DNA of 64,000 bases from Magicicada septendecula (GCA_034769895.1 CM068372.1:374251258-374315257); one strand, 5' to 3'. Shown: positions 1 to 11,015, counted from the first letter of the stretch. Notes: generated from the letters alone by a model not told the origin. Numbers and translations are program-made.

Positions 1-880
1 TCTTGGATTTTTCCTGAAAACCTTGGGCATTTTTTAATTTCTTTTTGAGTGGTAAGCATTCTTCAATGTCTTCTTGAGTAATCTCGAGTTCTTCTATGTC
101 TTTTTCTGTTTCTTTGAACCGTGTATTGGGCATTTTGAGCTTTCTGAAATAGTTAAAAAGTTTCCCTGTTAGTCTGTCAGGATTCATTCTTTGAATATGT
201 CCATAGAAAGTAATTCTTCTTTTTCTAATTACATCTGTGATTGTCTCAACATGTGTGTACAGCTCATTATTGTGGCATCTTCTGTAGTGTTCTCTAACTT
301 TTATTGGTCCCAAGATTTTCCTGAATATTTTCATTTCTGTGACTTCCAATTCTTCCATCATCATTTTCTTGTTCAGAGTCAGACACTCAGCTGTATAAAG
401 TGCTTCCGGGCGAATTACTGTTGAATAATGCCTAAGTTTTGACATGAATGGGTATTGATTTCTTGTTATATGTGTCTTTGGTTAAATGGTAAGCAACTTT
501 CACCTTATTAATGCATGCTTGAATGGCTTCTTTCTGTGAGACATTTTGTTCAATAACTCTCTGAGACACTTGAATCTGTCAGTTCCATAGATTTGCACAT
601 ATCAAGTTTCCATTTGGTTAGATATTATCTTGATGTTTATCATGAATTTGGGGTTTTTTGAAAGAAATTTGTAAACCTTATCTTTTGGTTTGTTCTATCA
701 GTAATTCTACGTGTCTAATGGCTGTTTCTACTGAATCTGACAGGATTGCTAGATTATCTTCAAATGCTAGGCAATCTATTGATAGATTATCTCTACTGTA
801 GCCTAGTCTAATTCCCTGGCTGATGTGATTTTCCTCCAATGATTTACTCCATTCTCTTATTAATCTCTGTTCTTTTGTTT
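1..880 (-). pseudogene. Non-LTR retrotransposon reverse transcriptase remnant
   Basis: Read on the minus strand, about 440-181 gives an open stretch with the C-terminal signature of RTE/jockey-type endonuclease-reverse transcriptases: EVTEMKIFRKILGPIKVRE, then a NNELY segment and RRITFYGHIQRMN (the usual 'R..WAGHV.RM' motif). Further upstream on the same strand (about 860-690) LSIDCLAFEDNLAILSDSVE aligns with the RT catalytic block, where FADD has become FEDN, so the active site is damaged. Stops and frameshifts separate the pieces. It is an old dead copy running off the left edge. The family call is firm; the exact clade is not. Confidence 0.7.
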
Positions 881-1944
881 ATTTATTATTATTTTTTTAA
901 TAATTTAGTTGATTGTCACCTGATGCTGTAGATCACCTGGTGTTTGTATCCATGGTGGTCCTCTTGACAATTGTTGCGTGTCCTTGTGTATGGTCCAACC
1001 TTATCAGACATCTTGATAACAAGTACTATTTGCAATACACACAACATTCAATCATGATGGTCTGATTACATGATTACATGGTTTATCAGACTTTGATTTA
1101 TATAGTTCTGGACTAACAAACTTGTCAAAGATTGATTAAACAAACACTCCTGGGCATGTCAACGATTGTTCCAACAGGCTAGCAGTCATCTTCACAGCAT
1201 GAAAAATTATTTGCCTATTTTGGCGATTTTCATTGTCTGCAGAACACTCTTGACACTAATTGTTCTTGATTCGCAACATTTTTGCAATATGAGAGTGCTT
1301 TTTATTACTTCATAATTATTTGTATATTTGAGTAATTAACAAATAATTGTACTGTCATTTTATAATTGCACAGTTCACACTATCGTGAGTCCACGGGCAC
1401 ATAACACTTTGCACAGCCTGATGATGTACCATGATTTTGTGTGCCACAACTTGTTTTCACACAACGAAAACATATAGTTTTGTATGCATCTAGAATTCCT
1501 GTCTGAACCGGCAAACGCACCTAATAACTTACAGTGTTCTCAGAGATGTCACCCCTCTTGACTTCATGTCAGCGTCACGTTGGCCTGGGATTGTTAGTTT
1601 TAAAACTGTACAGGGTGTTCAATACATTTTTCCTATTCTGTGCTTCTTAGAATTTACATATCAGGAGCTGGGAGTAGAAAGGGCAAATATGAAAATCATG
1701 GTGTTGGGAAATTGCATTTAAAGTTTGTGAATACTCTCAGGATAGAAAGGGCAAATAAATATGTCTGTTGTTGTTGTTGTTGTTTGCCAATGGCTCCCCC
1801 TTGGTACATTTAACCCATTTGGTACCGAGCTTCCCAATGAAGACCACTGTAATTTCTGAGTTCTTGCATTTCCCGGTTCAGTTTCACACACTCCAATAGA
1901 TGATTTTTGTTCATTTTTGAGTATTCTCTCCTGCACAATACACA
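881..1944. other. No gene recognised
   Basis: AT-rich sequence with no supported gene on either strand. It contains an AT-rich run near 880-905 and a short TGT/TTG microsatellite around 1762-1785. It lies between two minus-strand non-LTR fragments and may be remains of the same insertions. Confidence 0.5.
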
Positions 1945-2576
1945 TTATTCTGTGGTGGAAATTTTTAATTTGTAGAGATGCGCTGAGAGACAGTCATGGC
2001 CAGTTTCCAGTCTAAAGTTGGCGACTGCTTCCTTCCTGGGTTTTCTACAGTTGTTATTCCATAACTGTTCAATCCCTGACCATGTTTTTCTTTCTGATAT
2101 GTTTCTTGCTTCTTCCAGGAAGCGAGAGTTTGTTTTCCTTGTCATCAGTCTTCTTAGGGTGCTGAAGTCATGGGTACTTTCCCAGTGGTAGAGCATTGTC
2201 CCTCGCTTTGCCAAAGTGTCCGCAGTCTCATTTCCCGAGATGCCTATGTGAGATGGGATCCACTGAATAACTATCTCCGTGTTAAGTGCTGTAAGCTGCC
2301 TGGTGAGTCGTCTTGCTTCCAGTGTGCTCCTGGATGTTGCTCCTGTATTAGAGAATGTTGCCTGGATGGCAGACTTAGAGTCCACTAAAAGGACAGCTTT
2401 TGAAAAGAAATTTGGCCTCCAAATGAGGTTTTGCAATGCCACTTTGATAGTCTCTACTTCAGCATCATAACTTGATTTATTTTGTCCCACTGCAATGTAG
2501 TGAGAAAACAATGAGAACACTCCTGCTCCAGCACAACCCACTTTATCCAGCAAGGCTCCATCAGTGTATACACGTA
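1945..2576 (-). CDS. RNase H domain of a non-LTR retrotransposon (exon-like)
   Basis: About 210 residues of RNase H1 fold as found at the end of some non-LTR retrotransposon polyproteins. The open frame starts upstream of the first Met: a YTDGA motif (first catalytic Asp) is encoded near 2556-2570. The other carboxylates follow in order: Glu in AEVETIKVAL, Asp in LVDSKSAI, and the last Asp in GNETADTLAKRG. All four are therefore kept. The C-terminal part (RKEAVANFRLETGHDCLSAH) is also typical of these elements. Just upstream the minus strand reads a pyrimidine tract ending in AG at 2577-2578, a good splice-acceptor look-alike. The zinc-motif end normally following is absent. It may be an isolated fragment or part of a captured exon. 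Confidence 0.6.
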
Positions 2577-4634
2577 CTAAAGAAAGAATAAATATGTCTT
2601 TCAGTATTAAAAAACAGTTTCTGACTATTTTACACTTATTTATAAATAATTAACGTTAAGTAAAATAAAAAATAATATAAAAACAAAAAAAGTTTTAAGA
2701 TTATTCTAAAATTCAAATTAACCGAATGAAAATTCGAAATTTTGATAACTTAACACTAGGTATTATTATCAGATTTTTAGCAAATTACATACTATTGTGT
2801 AAAAAATGTAGAGTCTAGTATATTCCTTGAAATTAAAATTAAATACTGATTAGTATGCATTACTGACAGTATGTTTTTAAGAAAATAAATATTATTTAAA
2901 TATTAATATAAAACTAAAACGTAAAAATAGAAACAATTAACATTAATGATTAACATACGTACAAATGTAAAATAATTATGGATGTTAGCATTAAAAAATC
3001 TTAAATCAGAGTAAATTGCTTTATACTTTTTAAAGTTCGTAGTTTCTTGCATTTATTAACAATCCAATTTTCTGTATTTTTCTGCCTTTTGCTTGGCCTA
3101 TTGTTACTTGCCATTTTACAAAAAAAAAAAATCACACTCACACTCACTGTTGTAATGGCACTATTATAAGACACTATTAGAATAACAAAGAAAGAATATA
3201 TGCAGTGTAAGAAAGAACGAACTAATCACATTGAAACACCAACTCATACTGATCAAACTTTTCATAGACATGCCAGATCAAGTATAACTATGACTAAGCG
3301 CGGCGGAGAAAGGGCGAACGTAAGCAAAAGATCATGCCGATGTGTGGCACCATGCAGTATATTCACCCCTACTCCTCCAATATTACAGCACTAAGCTTTC
3401 AGCTGGTTTTATGCAGTCCATACATTTCAATGCTATTTACAAAATACTAAGGGCGAATATAGACATGATAGTGGTATTACCATGTCCTTAACATGTCAGA
3501 AAATAGGATTCCGTAAAACAAAAATAGATTTTTTTTACTCACCCTTTCTCATCCAAGCTCCTTATATGCAATGTAGAACATTACTGGTACATTTTGTACT
3601 GTTGCAATACATAAACTACATGTATCCAACGTTTTGTATATTCACAATGAGTAGAAAATCTTGCTATCCAACATAGTATTCTGTAAATAATCTGTAATAC
3701 AATACACAAAAGTAAACAGTAATTGTACCCTTCATGTAAAGCTTATTGGAAAGCCAAATGTACTTTTATATTGGAAACTAATATTCAAGGAATGAAAGAA
3801 AATGAAAAAAGTGCGTGTTAGTACTTGTGATCAAAATTTTTTTGGTAATAAAAGTTGAGTTTACAGAGGTAGAAAACTATGTAGTTGAGTTTATAAAAGA
3901 AAAAGGAAATGGGTCTTTCACTTTTTTTTTAAATTTGGTGTTTTGCCCTAAGGCAGGTCTTCAAATGGTAAAAGCTCTCCAAGCTATCCTATCGCATGCC
4001 AGTCTTTTCGTTTCTTCGTAACACCCTCTGATTTTAATGTTATCTATTTACTTCATTCTTTTACGCTGTCTTCTTTTTTCTCCTTCTATGACACCCTCCA
4101 TGACAGTTGTAAGCATGCTTGAATGATGCGTGGTTTATTTGTGGACATGGCCTTTTAATTCTTTTAATTAAAAATGTTCTGGGACCCGTATCTCCACCCC
4201 CCATAGTTGCGGTATATGCAGGACTATATCTCTGCCCCTGTCAGTGAAAAGGTCTTTCACTAATACTACTAAAATCATAAAGCTCAGAAATGAGATTATT
4301 CACTTGATATCTTGAAATAGGTCGTTTCCAATTTCATGCCATGCTTGAATGATGTGTGGTTTATTTGTTGACATGGTCTTTTAATTAAAAATGGTCTGGC
4401 ACCCATATCTCCACCCCCCCCATAGTTGTGGTGTACGCGGGTCCATATCTTCTCTGGCAGTTAGAAAAAACAACTTCTTTTAATAGTATGAAAGGCAATG
4501 TGCAATACTGCTAACACGACACGCAATACTGTTCCGTCCTGGTATGGTTAAAGTACAATTTTATGAAATTGATAAAAAGAATAAAGCAAAATTTAAAACA
4601 TATTTAACTGATATGTTTACTTTCTGCAGAGTAA
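2577..4634. other. No gene recognised; AT-rich flank of INTS9
   Basis: AT-rich, non-coding in appearance. It contains an A-run at about 3119-3132. Sequence at 3950-4110 resembles degraded transposon DNA but could not be assigned. The preceding INTS9 exon was looked for and not found. Confidence 0.45.
4108..4455 (+). repeat. Two diverged copies of a ~110-bp segment
   Basis: A segment beginning GCTTGAATGATG and running through TGGTTTATTTGT to a C-rich block ending in CATAGTTG appears at about 4116-4235 and again at about 4343-4445, in the same orientation with scattered differences. The intervening ~110 bp is not repeated. Likely a local duplication or two copies of a short element. Confidence 0.6.
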
Positions 4635-4996
4635 AGGACATTTAGTTTTAAGTATCCCCTCTTTCCACCCAGAAGTAAATCCTATAGGGATGATGTGGTC
4701 AGAAATTAAGTAGCATGTTGTGGAAAAACATAACGTGTAACTTAAACGGTGTCAAAAACTTGTGCAAAGAAAAAATTTAAACAGTGACAACTAACGATTG
4801 GGAAAAAAAACATGTATCATTTAACATGTGGAAAGAATTGAAGAAGGATATCTGGAAAACTAAGGTGTTGTGGTTGAAACAGTAGATCGCTTCATAATTA
4901 ATCTTGGAGAAGAGAGTAGTTTTGACAGTTTGGACGATTTTGCTGAAGAAGAGGAGAGCCTCTTTCGAATAGAGGAATTGTCTGATAGTGACTGAA
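4635..4996 (+). pseudogene. DDE_3 (Tc1/mariner-like) transposase C-terminus, decayed
   Basis: The translation gives GHLVLSIPSFHPEVNPIGMM followed by WSEIK, matching the 'P.YHPELNPIE..W..IK' block that holds the last catalytic residue in Tc1-like DDE_3 transposases. Here Gly replaces the catalytic Glu (NPIG for NPIE). In-frame stops follow. The tail from about 4870 is an acidic stretch (VDRFIINLGEESSFDS ... EELSDSD) ending at a stop at 4994-4996, typical of this insect DDE_3 group. The N-terminal part is missing. Dead remnant. Confidence 0.65.
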
Positions 4997-6040
4997 AACA
5001 GCTTTCAGTTATGTACTGTCCCCCAATCATTTTTGTAGTTACAAAAATCCAGTTTAAACATTCCAAAAATTGTAAATAAGATTTTTCAAAGTAATGAGTA
5101 GATGTATTACTATGTTACGGGGAACATGAAACAAAATAGATAAAGTTAAAATGAAAGTTGATTTCTTACAAGAACATCAGAAGCGTCTAAGTTTTGGTGG
5201 TATCCGCACACTTTAGATATCATATGTTTGTGCTTCATGATCTACCTACCCTTCTCAGGTATCAGACTGTAGGCCTACCACTGTCTTCATTATTCGCTAC
5301 ATTCCTGTTGTCTGCACTCTTTGTGCCACCTAATGATGAAGCAAGTGGTGATAAAGATGGTTCTAGAAGATAAGTAAGTAAAAAAATTTGGCAATATCTT
5401 TTGAAAGAAATAGACTCAGTATGTCTTCCAGTAAGTCTGTCAGTAAGGCTTTTTGAATTTTTTGCAACAATAAATGTAAAACTAGAATGTGTGTATATAC
5501 AGCTTCCTTTTACTAGCCTACATTTACGACCAAAAATTCATAAACAAGGTGAAACATACATTTTTATGTATTCACAGAGAGAGTCTGGATGTCACAGTGC
5601 TCAAAAATGGACTGTTATGTGTTCGAGTCTATCTGAGGATCATCGTGATGTCCAGTTGGAATGTGACCTATCACGTTAGGTGGACATGTTGAAGATGTTT
5701 TAGATACAGAGCTTGCTGCTTTGGTCTACTACATAGCTAAAATAATCTCTTCATTGGCTCTAAACCCTGTCAAAAGTATAAAAGGATCTCAAACTAAGCT
5801 TTAAAAGGTCCAAGAGTAAATTTTAATTTTCCAGAGTAAAGTATAAACATATCACTTCTTTCTATGTTTGGTGTTAGAATCCTTGTTTTAAACTTTGGTC
5901 ATTGCTTACTATTGCTGAAAATTTACATTATTTATTAATTTATGTACTTTCTACTGTGTGTGGTACAAAAGTATGTAAAGGTGCAATTATTTGTACTTAC
6001 TTGATTAGTTATAATGTTAAACATTCTGTTGTGATTTCAG
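4997..6040 (+). other. Probable INTS9 intron sequence
   Basis: Nothing coding recognised. It ends in TGTGATTTCAG at 6030-6040, a good 3' splice site directly in front of the INTS9 exon. Short open frames around 5400-5690 have no recognisable similarity. Confidence 0.45.
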
Positions 6041-6153
6041 GCCAATGGACCAAGTGGCACTGAAAAACTGTAATGTGCTCATTTTAACTGGTCTGACTCA
6101 GACTCCAACAGCCAATCCAGACAGTATGCTGGGAGAGCTTTGCATGACAGTTG
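6041..6153 (+). CDS. INTS9: Integrator complex subunit 9, internal exon
   Basis: A 113-bp internal exon coding for [20 protein letters not shown] followed by [21 protein letters not shown]9 orthologues have a closely similar segment (MDQ-LKN-DVL-LTGLTQ-PTANPD-M-GE). It is bounded by an AG acceptor at 6039-6040 and a GTAAGT donor starting at 6154. The first base is the third position of the preceding codon and the last base is the first of the next. INTS9 is the catalytically inactive metallo-beta-lactamase/beta-CASP partner of the INTS11 endonuclease in the nuclear Integrator complex, which cleaves snRNA and other nascent Pol II transcripts. Confidence 0.9.
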
Positions 6154-6689
6154 GTAAGTTACTATCATCATTATCTGTCTTTGACATATATAACAGCAAA
6201 ACTACATGCACATTGTATACATTTCCTGTACTCATATCTGTTAACATTCCATCATTTTACTATTTGTTTCTTTGTTAACCATCATTATTCTCTTTATATG
6301 ATCCTCTTTATGGGCACTGACTCTTTTCCATGAAAGACCACACATCATCAAATAATTGTTGAACTAATTTTTTCAGTCTGAAATTAATTTTCATCTTTGT
6401 TATGGTAGACTGTTCTATTTTTTAATCTGTATTTTTAGCTTCATTTCAGGTTTTTTGAAGTGTACAGTTTCTGCTCTGAACTGTTTCAGTACAATTTGTA
6501 TTCAAGGATTTATATATTATGTATTCTTTGGTTGCTATTAAAATATGAGTTTTCCTATATAAGAAGAACTAAAAATGTAAAATGCATTATAAGAGAAGGA
6601 TTTTTTATTAATCTCTGTGTTTTGTGTTTTATATGTACTAGGTAACAAATAATTGAGAATAGGTAGATACCTGATTATATTTTCCTTCA

Positions 6690-6887
6690 TGCAACTTCAG
6701 TCGTTAGGTACGACACATTTCGGGCTCACAGTCCCATCTTCAGGAGAAAATCACTTGAGGTGAGCTTGTCAGTACGAAACAATTAACATGCACATAAAAA
6801 CACTGAAGTTGTTTGAATTATAATGAATTCATTGTTTTTATGTGCGTGTTAATTGTTTCGTACTGACGAGCTCGCCTCGAGTGATTT
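6690..6887. repeat. Foldback of Penelope-like 3'-end type
   Basis: Two 55-bp inverted arms (6748-6802 and 6833-6887) with about four mismatches flank a 30-bp spacer. Next to the left arm, the minus strand (about 6745-6700) reads CTGAAGATGGGACTGTGAGC then CCGAAATG, a layout (CTGANGA, a GGG/CCC stem, GAAA) like hammerhead-type motifs at Penelope-like element ends. The outer stem that a working ribozyme would need is not seen here, so it is probably a relic. Confidence 0.5.
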
Positions 6888-6927
6888 CCTCCTTTTGAAG
6901 TTTTTTATTGTTCCTGGAGAAATCAGG

Positions 6928-7269
6928 AAATGTTTTAATGAGTTAGTGCCCTCTGCATGGAGTGAGAGAGAAAGTGTGATATGGTGTTATGGTGAGGGAG
7001 ATTTAGATAGAGAGTTGTGTATTGAGAGAGAGATAGAATTATATAAGTTACAGAGAAATTATAATGAGTTGAGAGAAAGGTTAGAAGGGGTGAAGATAAA
7101 CAATATAAAATACTTACCTGTTGAAAGAGAGATAGAGGATTATTTTGATAATACCTTTATAAACAATAAAGACTTACCTGATGTAATAATAGAGGAATAT
7201 AAAAATGATAAAATAGCTTACCTGACGTTAACCAATAATACTGATGGAGACTGGACAATAACAACTTAA
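6928..7269 (+). pseudogene. Unknown gypsy-associated protein segment (Gyp-C type)
   Basis: An open stretch containing ERESVIWCYG, a basic/acidic helical part (ELYKLQRNYNELRERL) and IKYLPVE. The same order is found on the minus strand in Gyp-C at about 34110-33890 (ERESVIWCYG ... NRKYRELVERLG ... IKYLPVVEN). Conservation between two independent insertions suggests it was once protein-coding in this family. It matches no domain I know. The 5' end is lost in the junction with the foldback and it ends at a stop at 7267-7269. Confidence 0.45.
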
Positions 7270-8284
7270 TGTTGACAAAGTTTATGAAATATTAATAGGG
7301 AATAACCCTATAAATTATAATGGCATAATGAATGAAATAAAGTTAATGGATTATTATAATAATAATAATAACAAATTGTGTGTGGATAACAATGATGCAT
7401 GTTATAAATATATTCGATATATATATGATGGTGGAGGTTGAATTTAGAATTAGTGTATGGACATTTTTAAATATTGCAATTTATGGTTCTGACCTGGCTG
7501 ACTTGGAAATGAAGTGTGATAAATTGAACATTAATGACGAACAATGTGTAAATAATTGATAGTGAAATTAATTGTGTGTGTATTGTAACAAATATATAAT
7601 GTAAACAATGTGTGTAGGTAGTTGTTTTAATAATAATAAGATTATTTCAGTAGACTAAATAAATAATGAAAATAATTTGAAGACAGCAATTAATGGATTG
7701 TAATTGTTTTGATAATAATTGAAAAATATGTTGTGTTTTCAATAATTGATTTAATTAAAATAATTTGAGGTGTTTAAATTTTTTTTTGATTGATTTACAA
7801 TATTATATAATTGAATTTTCTAATGATGGATTTAAATGATTTTATGAGTTTTAAATTTGATAATAATAAATAAATGTTAAAATGTTTAGTTTGTGGATTG
7901 CCTAGGCGTGTAAATAAATAATTTTAGTGAGGCAGTGTGTTCAAACAAAATTTACTCTTTATGTAATAAAATTTATTATGTAATAATAAAATGTAACAAG
8001 GTCACGAGTAAATAGAAGTTGAAAATGAAATTAAAATTATAAGTTATGTAATTTTGGTAAATCTAAAAAGTGAATTGTTTATTTTCATGTAATGACAACA
8101 ACGTTAAGTGTGAATAGATTAATTTAAGTGATTAAGTAAGTATTTTGTTGTACTTATTATTTTATGTTAATGAAGGTCAAGGTAGGGAAAGTTAAGAAAG
8201 TAATGTATGAGGTTAAAACACCACCAAGACTAGAAATGTCATGTAATGTAAATTGTTAATTTTAAACAAAAATATATTTTACTT
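7270..8284. other. AT-rich non-coding spacer of Gyp-F
   Basis: Very AT-rich, no recognisable protein. It corresponds in position to the spacer between the coding part and the first structured RNA module in related elements. Confidence 0.5.
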
Positions 8285-8720
8285 GTGATTCCCCAACTTT
8301 TCGGGCGGTCACGGCCTCACCGAACCCTGACCGTGGAATTGGTTTAGCTTTAACAGCTATGGTTGGGGCTCATTGCGTCACGTTCTGCCTTAACTGGCCA
8401 TAGCTGTTATCATTGTAAAGGTGAATTTAGAAATTGATGGGGGGTGAAATTAGGGGAAATCCTGGAAACTATGGAACAGCGGCTGCCACTCTGTTCGAGT
8501 AGGAACAGCAAGGCCAGGTGGTAGACCCGCATTAGGGGCGTATAATCTGTACATTTAGATATTATGATATCTAGTTTTTTAAAAATGTAACGCAGAAGCA
8601 AGGACAAGGAGATGACAAAATTCCTCCAAAATTTCAGTCCTTGTGGAAGCAACTGGATGCCACAGTCCAGGGGGGGTCATAGTGTGTGTGGCAGGGAGGT
8701 TACCCAGGGGGGTAACGAAT
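8285..8720 (+). promoter_or_regulatory. Structured RNA module Q, copy in Gyp-F
   Basis: A run of hairpins that recurs in Gyp-A and Gyp-B. H1: CGGTCA 8306-8311 pairs TGACCG 8328-8333. H2: a 12-bp perfect stem 8351-8362 with 8398-8409. H3: CTGCCAC 8483-8489 with GTGGTAG 8518-8524, enclosing CTGTTC 8491-8496 with GAACAG 8503-8508. H4: CAAGGAC 8599-8605 with GTCCTTG 8637-8643, plus inner GGAG/CTCC. H6: GTTACCC 8699-8705 with GGGTAAC 8710-8716. The stems change in matched pairs between copies. The role is unknown; it is part of the element's 3' untranslated RNA. Confidence 0.75.
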
Positions 8721-10079
8721 TAAAAATTTGTTGTATTTTAATAATGATGACTCGCTACTGAGATAACTAAATAATTTTGTTTTGATTTGCAAAATGGATG
8801 CACTAGATGTTTCCTATATTGTGTTTATTATGTCCTATTGTATTAATTGCATGTAGTATGTTAGGAATAAGGATTATAAAAATATAATAATATTTTATAG
8901 AATAAGTTTTCAATGTGTTTAAAGATTTTAGATAAATAATGAAATAAATTTGAGATAATTAAAATTTTCAATGGGTTGTAAACGATAGAAGTTGGGTGAT
9001 AGTAAAATTGTTTAAGTAAGACATTTGAGTCAGTCCAAGTTGAATATAATTGGGTGTTAAAGAGAATAAGAGATGAAATACAAGTAATGTAGAATTTGAG
9101 TATTGATAGTGACACAGTAGCTATGGGGAAATATGTAGAATAATGAGTGATATATTGAGGTAATAAATAAAATAGAGATATTTGTAGAATATGAAAGTGA
9201 GGTAATGGGAGAGTAATTAGTTGATAGTGGGAATTTTGTAAGGGGGGTGGTGTAAGGAGTCCAACGAAAGGTGTTGGGATGGGAGGGGACCGTTTAGCGC
9301 CGGAAAGGGTTGCCTAGGAAAGTCCAGGGACCACATAAGGGAATGAGCTTTGGGAGGGAAACACACATCCTGAGTACAAAGGGGTAGAGAGTATTTTGTG
9401 ATAAGGGTAGAACGATGCGAAATGAGTTAGAGTAGTTAGTTAGAGGTAGAGAAGGGTTGGTAGATTTTTTGGGAGATGGGTGTCATACTAGATAAAGATT
9501 TTGTAAGGGAGCGTTAGAGTCATAAAAGGGGTAAGATTATGGGTAAATGCCAAGTTGATAAAGTGAATTATGATGAATAACTGAGAATCACCCAAATTAA
9601 TAAAATGGTATAATAAATATGAAATGATATGTAAAACGAAGGTTGAAAAAAAAAAATTTAATTTTTTTTTCTCTTGGGAAATGAATTAATAAAAGTCAAA
9701 TTGGGATTAAAATGTAATTGATATAACCTTATATGCAAATTTAAAGATGTAAAGTGTGTAAATTTTTAATTACAAATTGTTTATTTTAATGTAATAATAA
9801 CAATATGAATTATGAATGTACTATGTTTTCTTATGTTATATTGTGTTTGTTAGTATTTAAGAGAAGTTCATGAATTTAAAAAATTTTTTGATGCAAATTG
9901 GGGGTAAGAGAAATGTGTAATATGGTAATGGGAAATGTTTATTTAATTTCTGATAGGAATCAGAGCAGTAATTTTGAATTTTGGAATCAAAGTTACAAGA
10001 AAAGGTAGATAGATTGAAATTATGGAAGTTTAAAAGATGTATTCATATATGTGTTAGAGGTTAAGTGAAAAACAAAACC
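8721..10079 (+). other. Non-coding Gyp-F sequence with module S
   Basis: AT-rich, no gene. Around 9240-9500 lies a GC-richer block (module S) with CCAAC 9261-9265 pairing GTTGG 9273-9277, followed by AAGGGAATGAG, a GGGAAACACA block, CAAAGGGGTAGAGAGTATTT and GAGATGGGTGTCATA. The same order appears in Gyp-A at 23340-23610 and, more diverged, in Gyp-C on the minus strand near 31990-31840. Confidence 0.55.
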
Positions 10080-10465
10080 AGTGCTTGTTAACGCAAACCA
10101 GCACCGCTAGGGGGAAACAGATCAGTTGGGGATATGGTATCGTATAAGGCCACTAGTTGATATTTTAATCTGTTGTTTCAGAGTTTGGTGATGCTGTGAC
10201 GGCGGTCCTGAGCTGGCCAGCGCGTCAGAGCAGGGGCGTTAAGTATCTGTCTGACTTTATGGTGTTGGGATCTCGAGAGAGAAGTCCAGTAATGTCATTC
10301 AGGTGCGGTCACAGTCACTGGACCAAGGGTGAGTTAATTATATTTTTTTTTTGTAAACCGTAAAGGGGGTTGTGGCGACATATCCTGGCTGATCCCTTTA
10401 GCGAATATGAATGTGTCAATGAGAGTTTTTATGCTTCGGCATAAAACCTCTCATTGAGGGGGTAT
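10080..10465 (+). promoter_or_regulatory. Module R, PPT hairpin and polypurine tract (Gyp-F)
   Basis: A conserved 3' block: AACGCAAACCAGCAC, then GGCCAGCGCGTCAGAGCAGG, GTGTTGGGATCTC and GAGAAGTCCAGTAATGTCAT. It ends in a long hairpin: 10416-10425 pairs 10448-10457, and TTTTATGC 10427-10434 pairs GCATAAAA 10439-10446 around a TTCG loop. The 3' strand runs directly into the polypurine tract GAGGGGGTA, and the LTR starts with TGTAACG at 10466. Homologous blocks are in Gyp-A, -B, -C and -D. The polypurine tract primes plus-strand DNA in LTR elements; the hairpin's role is inferred only from position. Confidence 0.75.
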
Positions 10466-11015
10466 TGTAACGGGACATTTTGGCCTACCTGGGGTAAAAT
10501 AAAGAAATTTTTATTTCCATGAAAGTGAAATAGCATTTTTTACAATGTAAAAAATAATAATTGGGAAAAACGTAAACATAAAGGGACAAAAGATAAATTT
10601 TATTGGTAGCGACAGTGGTAGCACTGCTTGTGAAATTATTCATGAAAATATAAAGACGAAATAAACAACCAGCGTAATTGAGTCAAGGTCAACTCCAGTG
10701 ACTCTAAACTGGTAAACGAGTGATGTAACAGCATCACACGATATTACGTCAGCGACGAACAACAAGCTGGAATGTAGGTGTGTCAGCGCCAGCAGTTTCG
10801 TCGCAATGCAAATATGAGTTAAACTAATTACTGCAAATAAATCATTTCTGTTCTCCTGAGTTCGCCGAAAAGAACCCGAAAAAATGGTAAGTACATATAT
10901 TCTTACAACAGTTAATAAGGCAAGATGGTGCCCGAAGAAATTCTAGAAAATAAACAGTGAATACAGTAACTTAAAAATCGATTAAATTTAATTATTTATA
11001 AAAGATAATATCACA
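10466..11015 (+). repeat. Gyp-F 3' LTR
   Basis: It starts TGTAACGGGACATT after the polypurine tract and ends AATATCACA. The first ~30 bp and the last ~12 bp match the Gyp-B LTR (38830-40072), which is much longer, so this copy is a short or internally deleted variant. A GGTAAGTA near 10885 resembles a splice donor; similar GGTAAG motifs occur near the end of the Gyp-A and Gyp-B LTRs. Confidence 0.65.

Larger units (their letters stand above)
6889..11015 (+). mobile_element. Gyp-F: 3' part of a Ty3/gypsy-related LTR element
   Basis: A 5'-truncated element in + orientation. It contains a decayed protein segment (6928-7269) shared with Gyp-C, RNA modules Q (8285-8720), S (about 9240-9500) and R (10080-10465), a polypurine tract (GAGGGGGTA) and an LTR at 10466-11015. 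No RT or integrase is visible between the protein segment and the RNA modules, as in Gyp-C. The left end abuts the foldback; the right end abuts the integrase-first element. Confidence 0.7.

Noticed and set aside
5401-5692. An upstream INTS9 exon
   Set aside because: The open frames here show no similarity to the INTS9 region that should precede the 6041 exon and lack matching splice phases.
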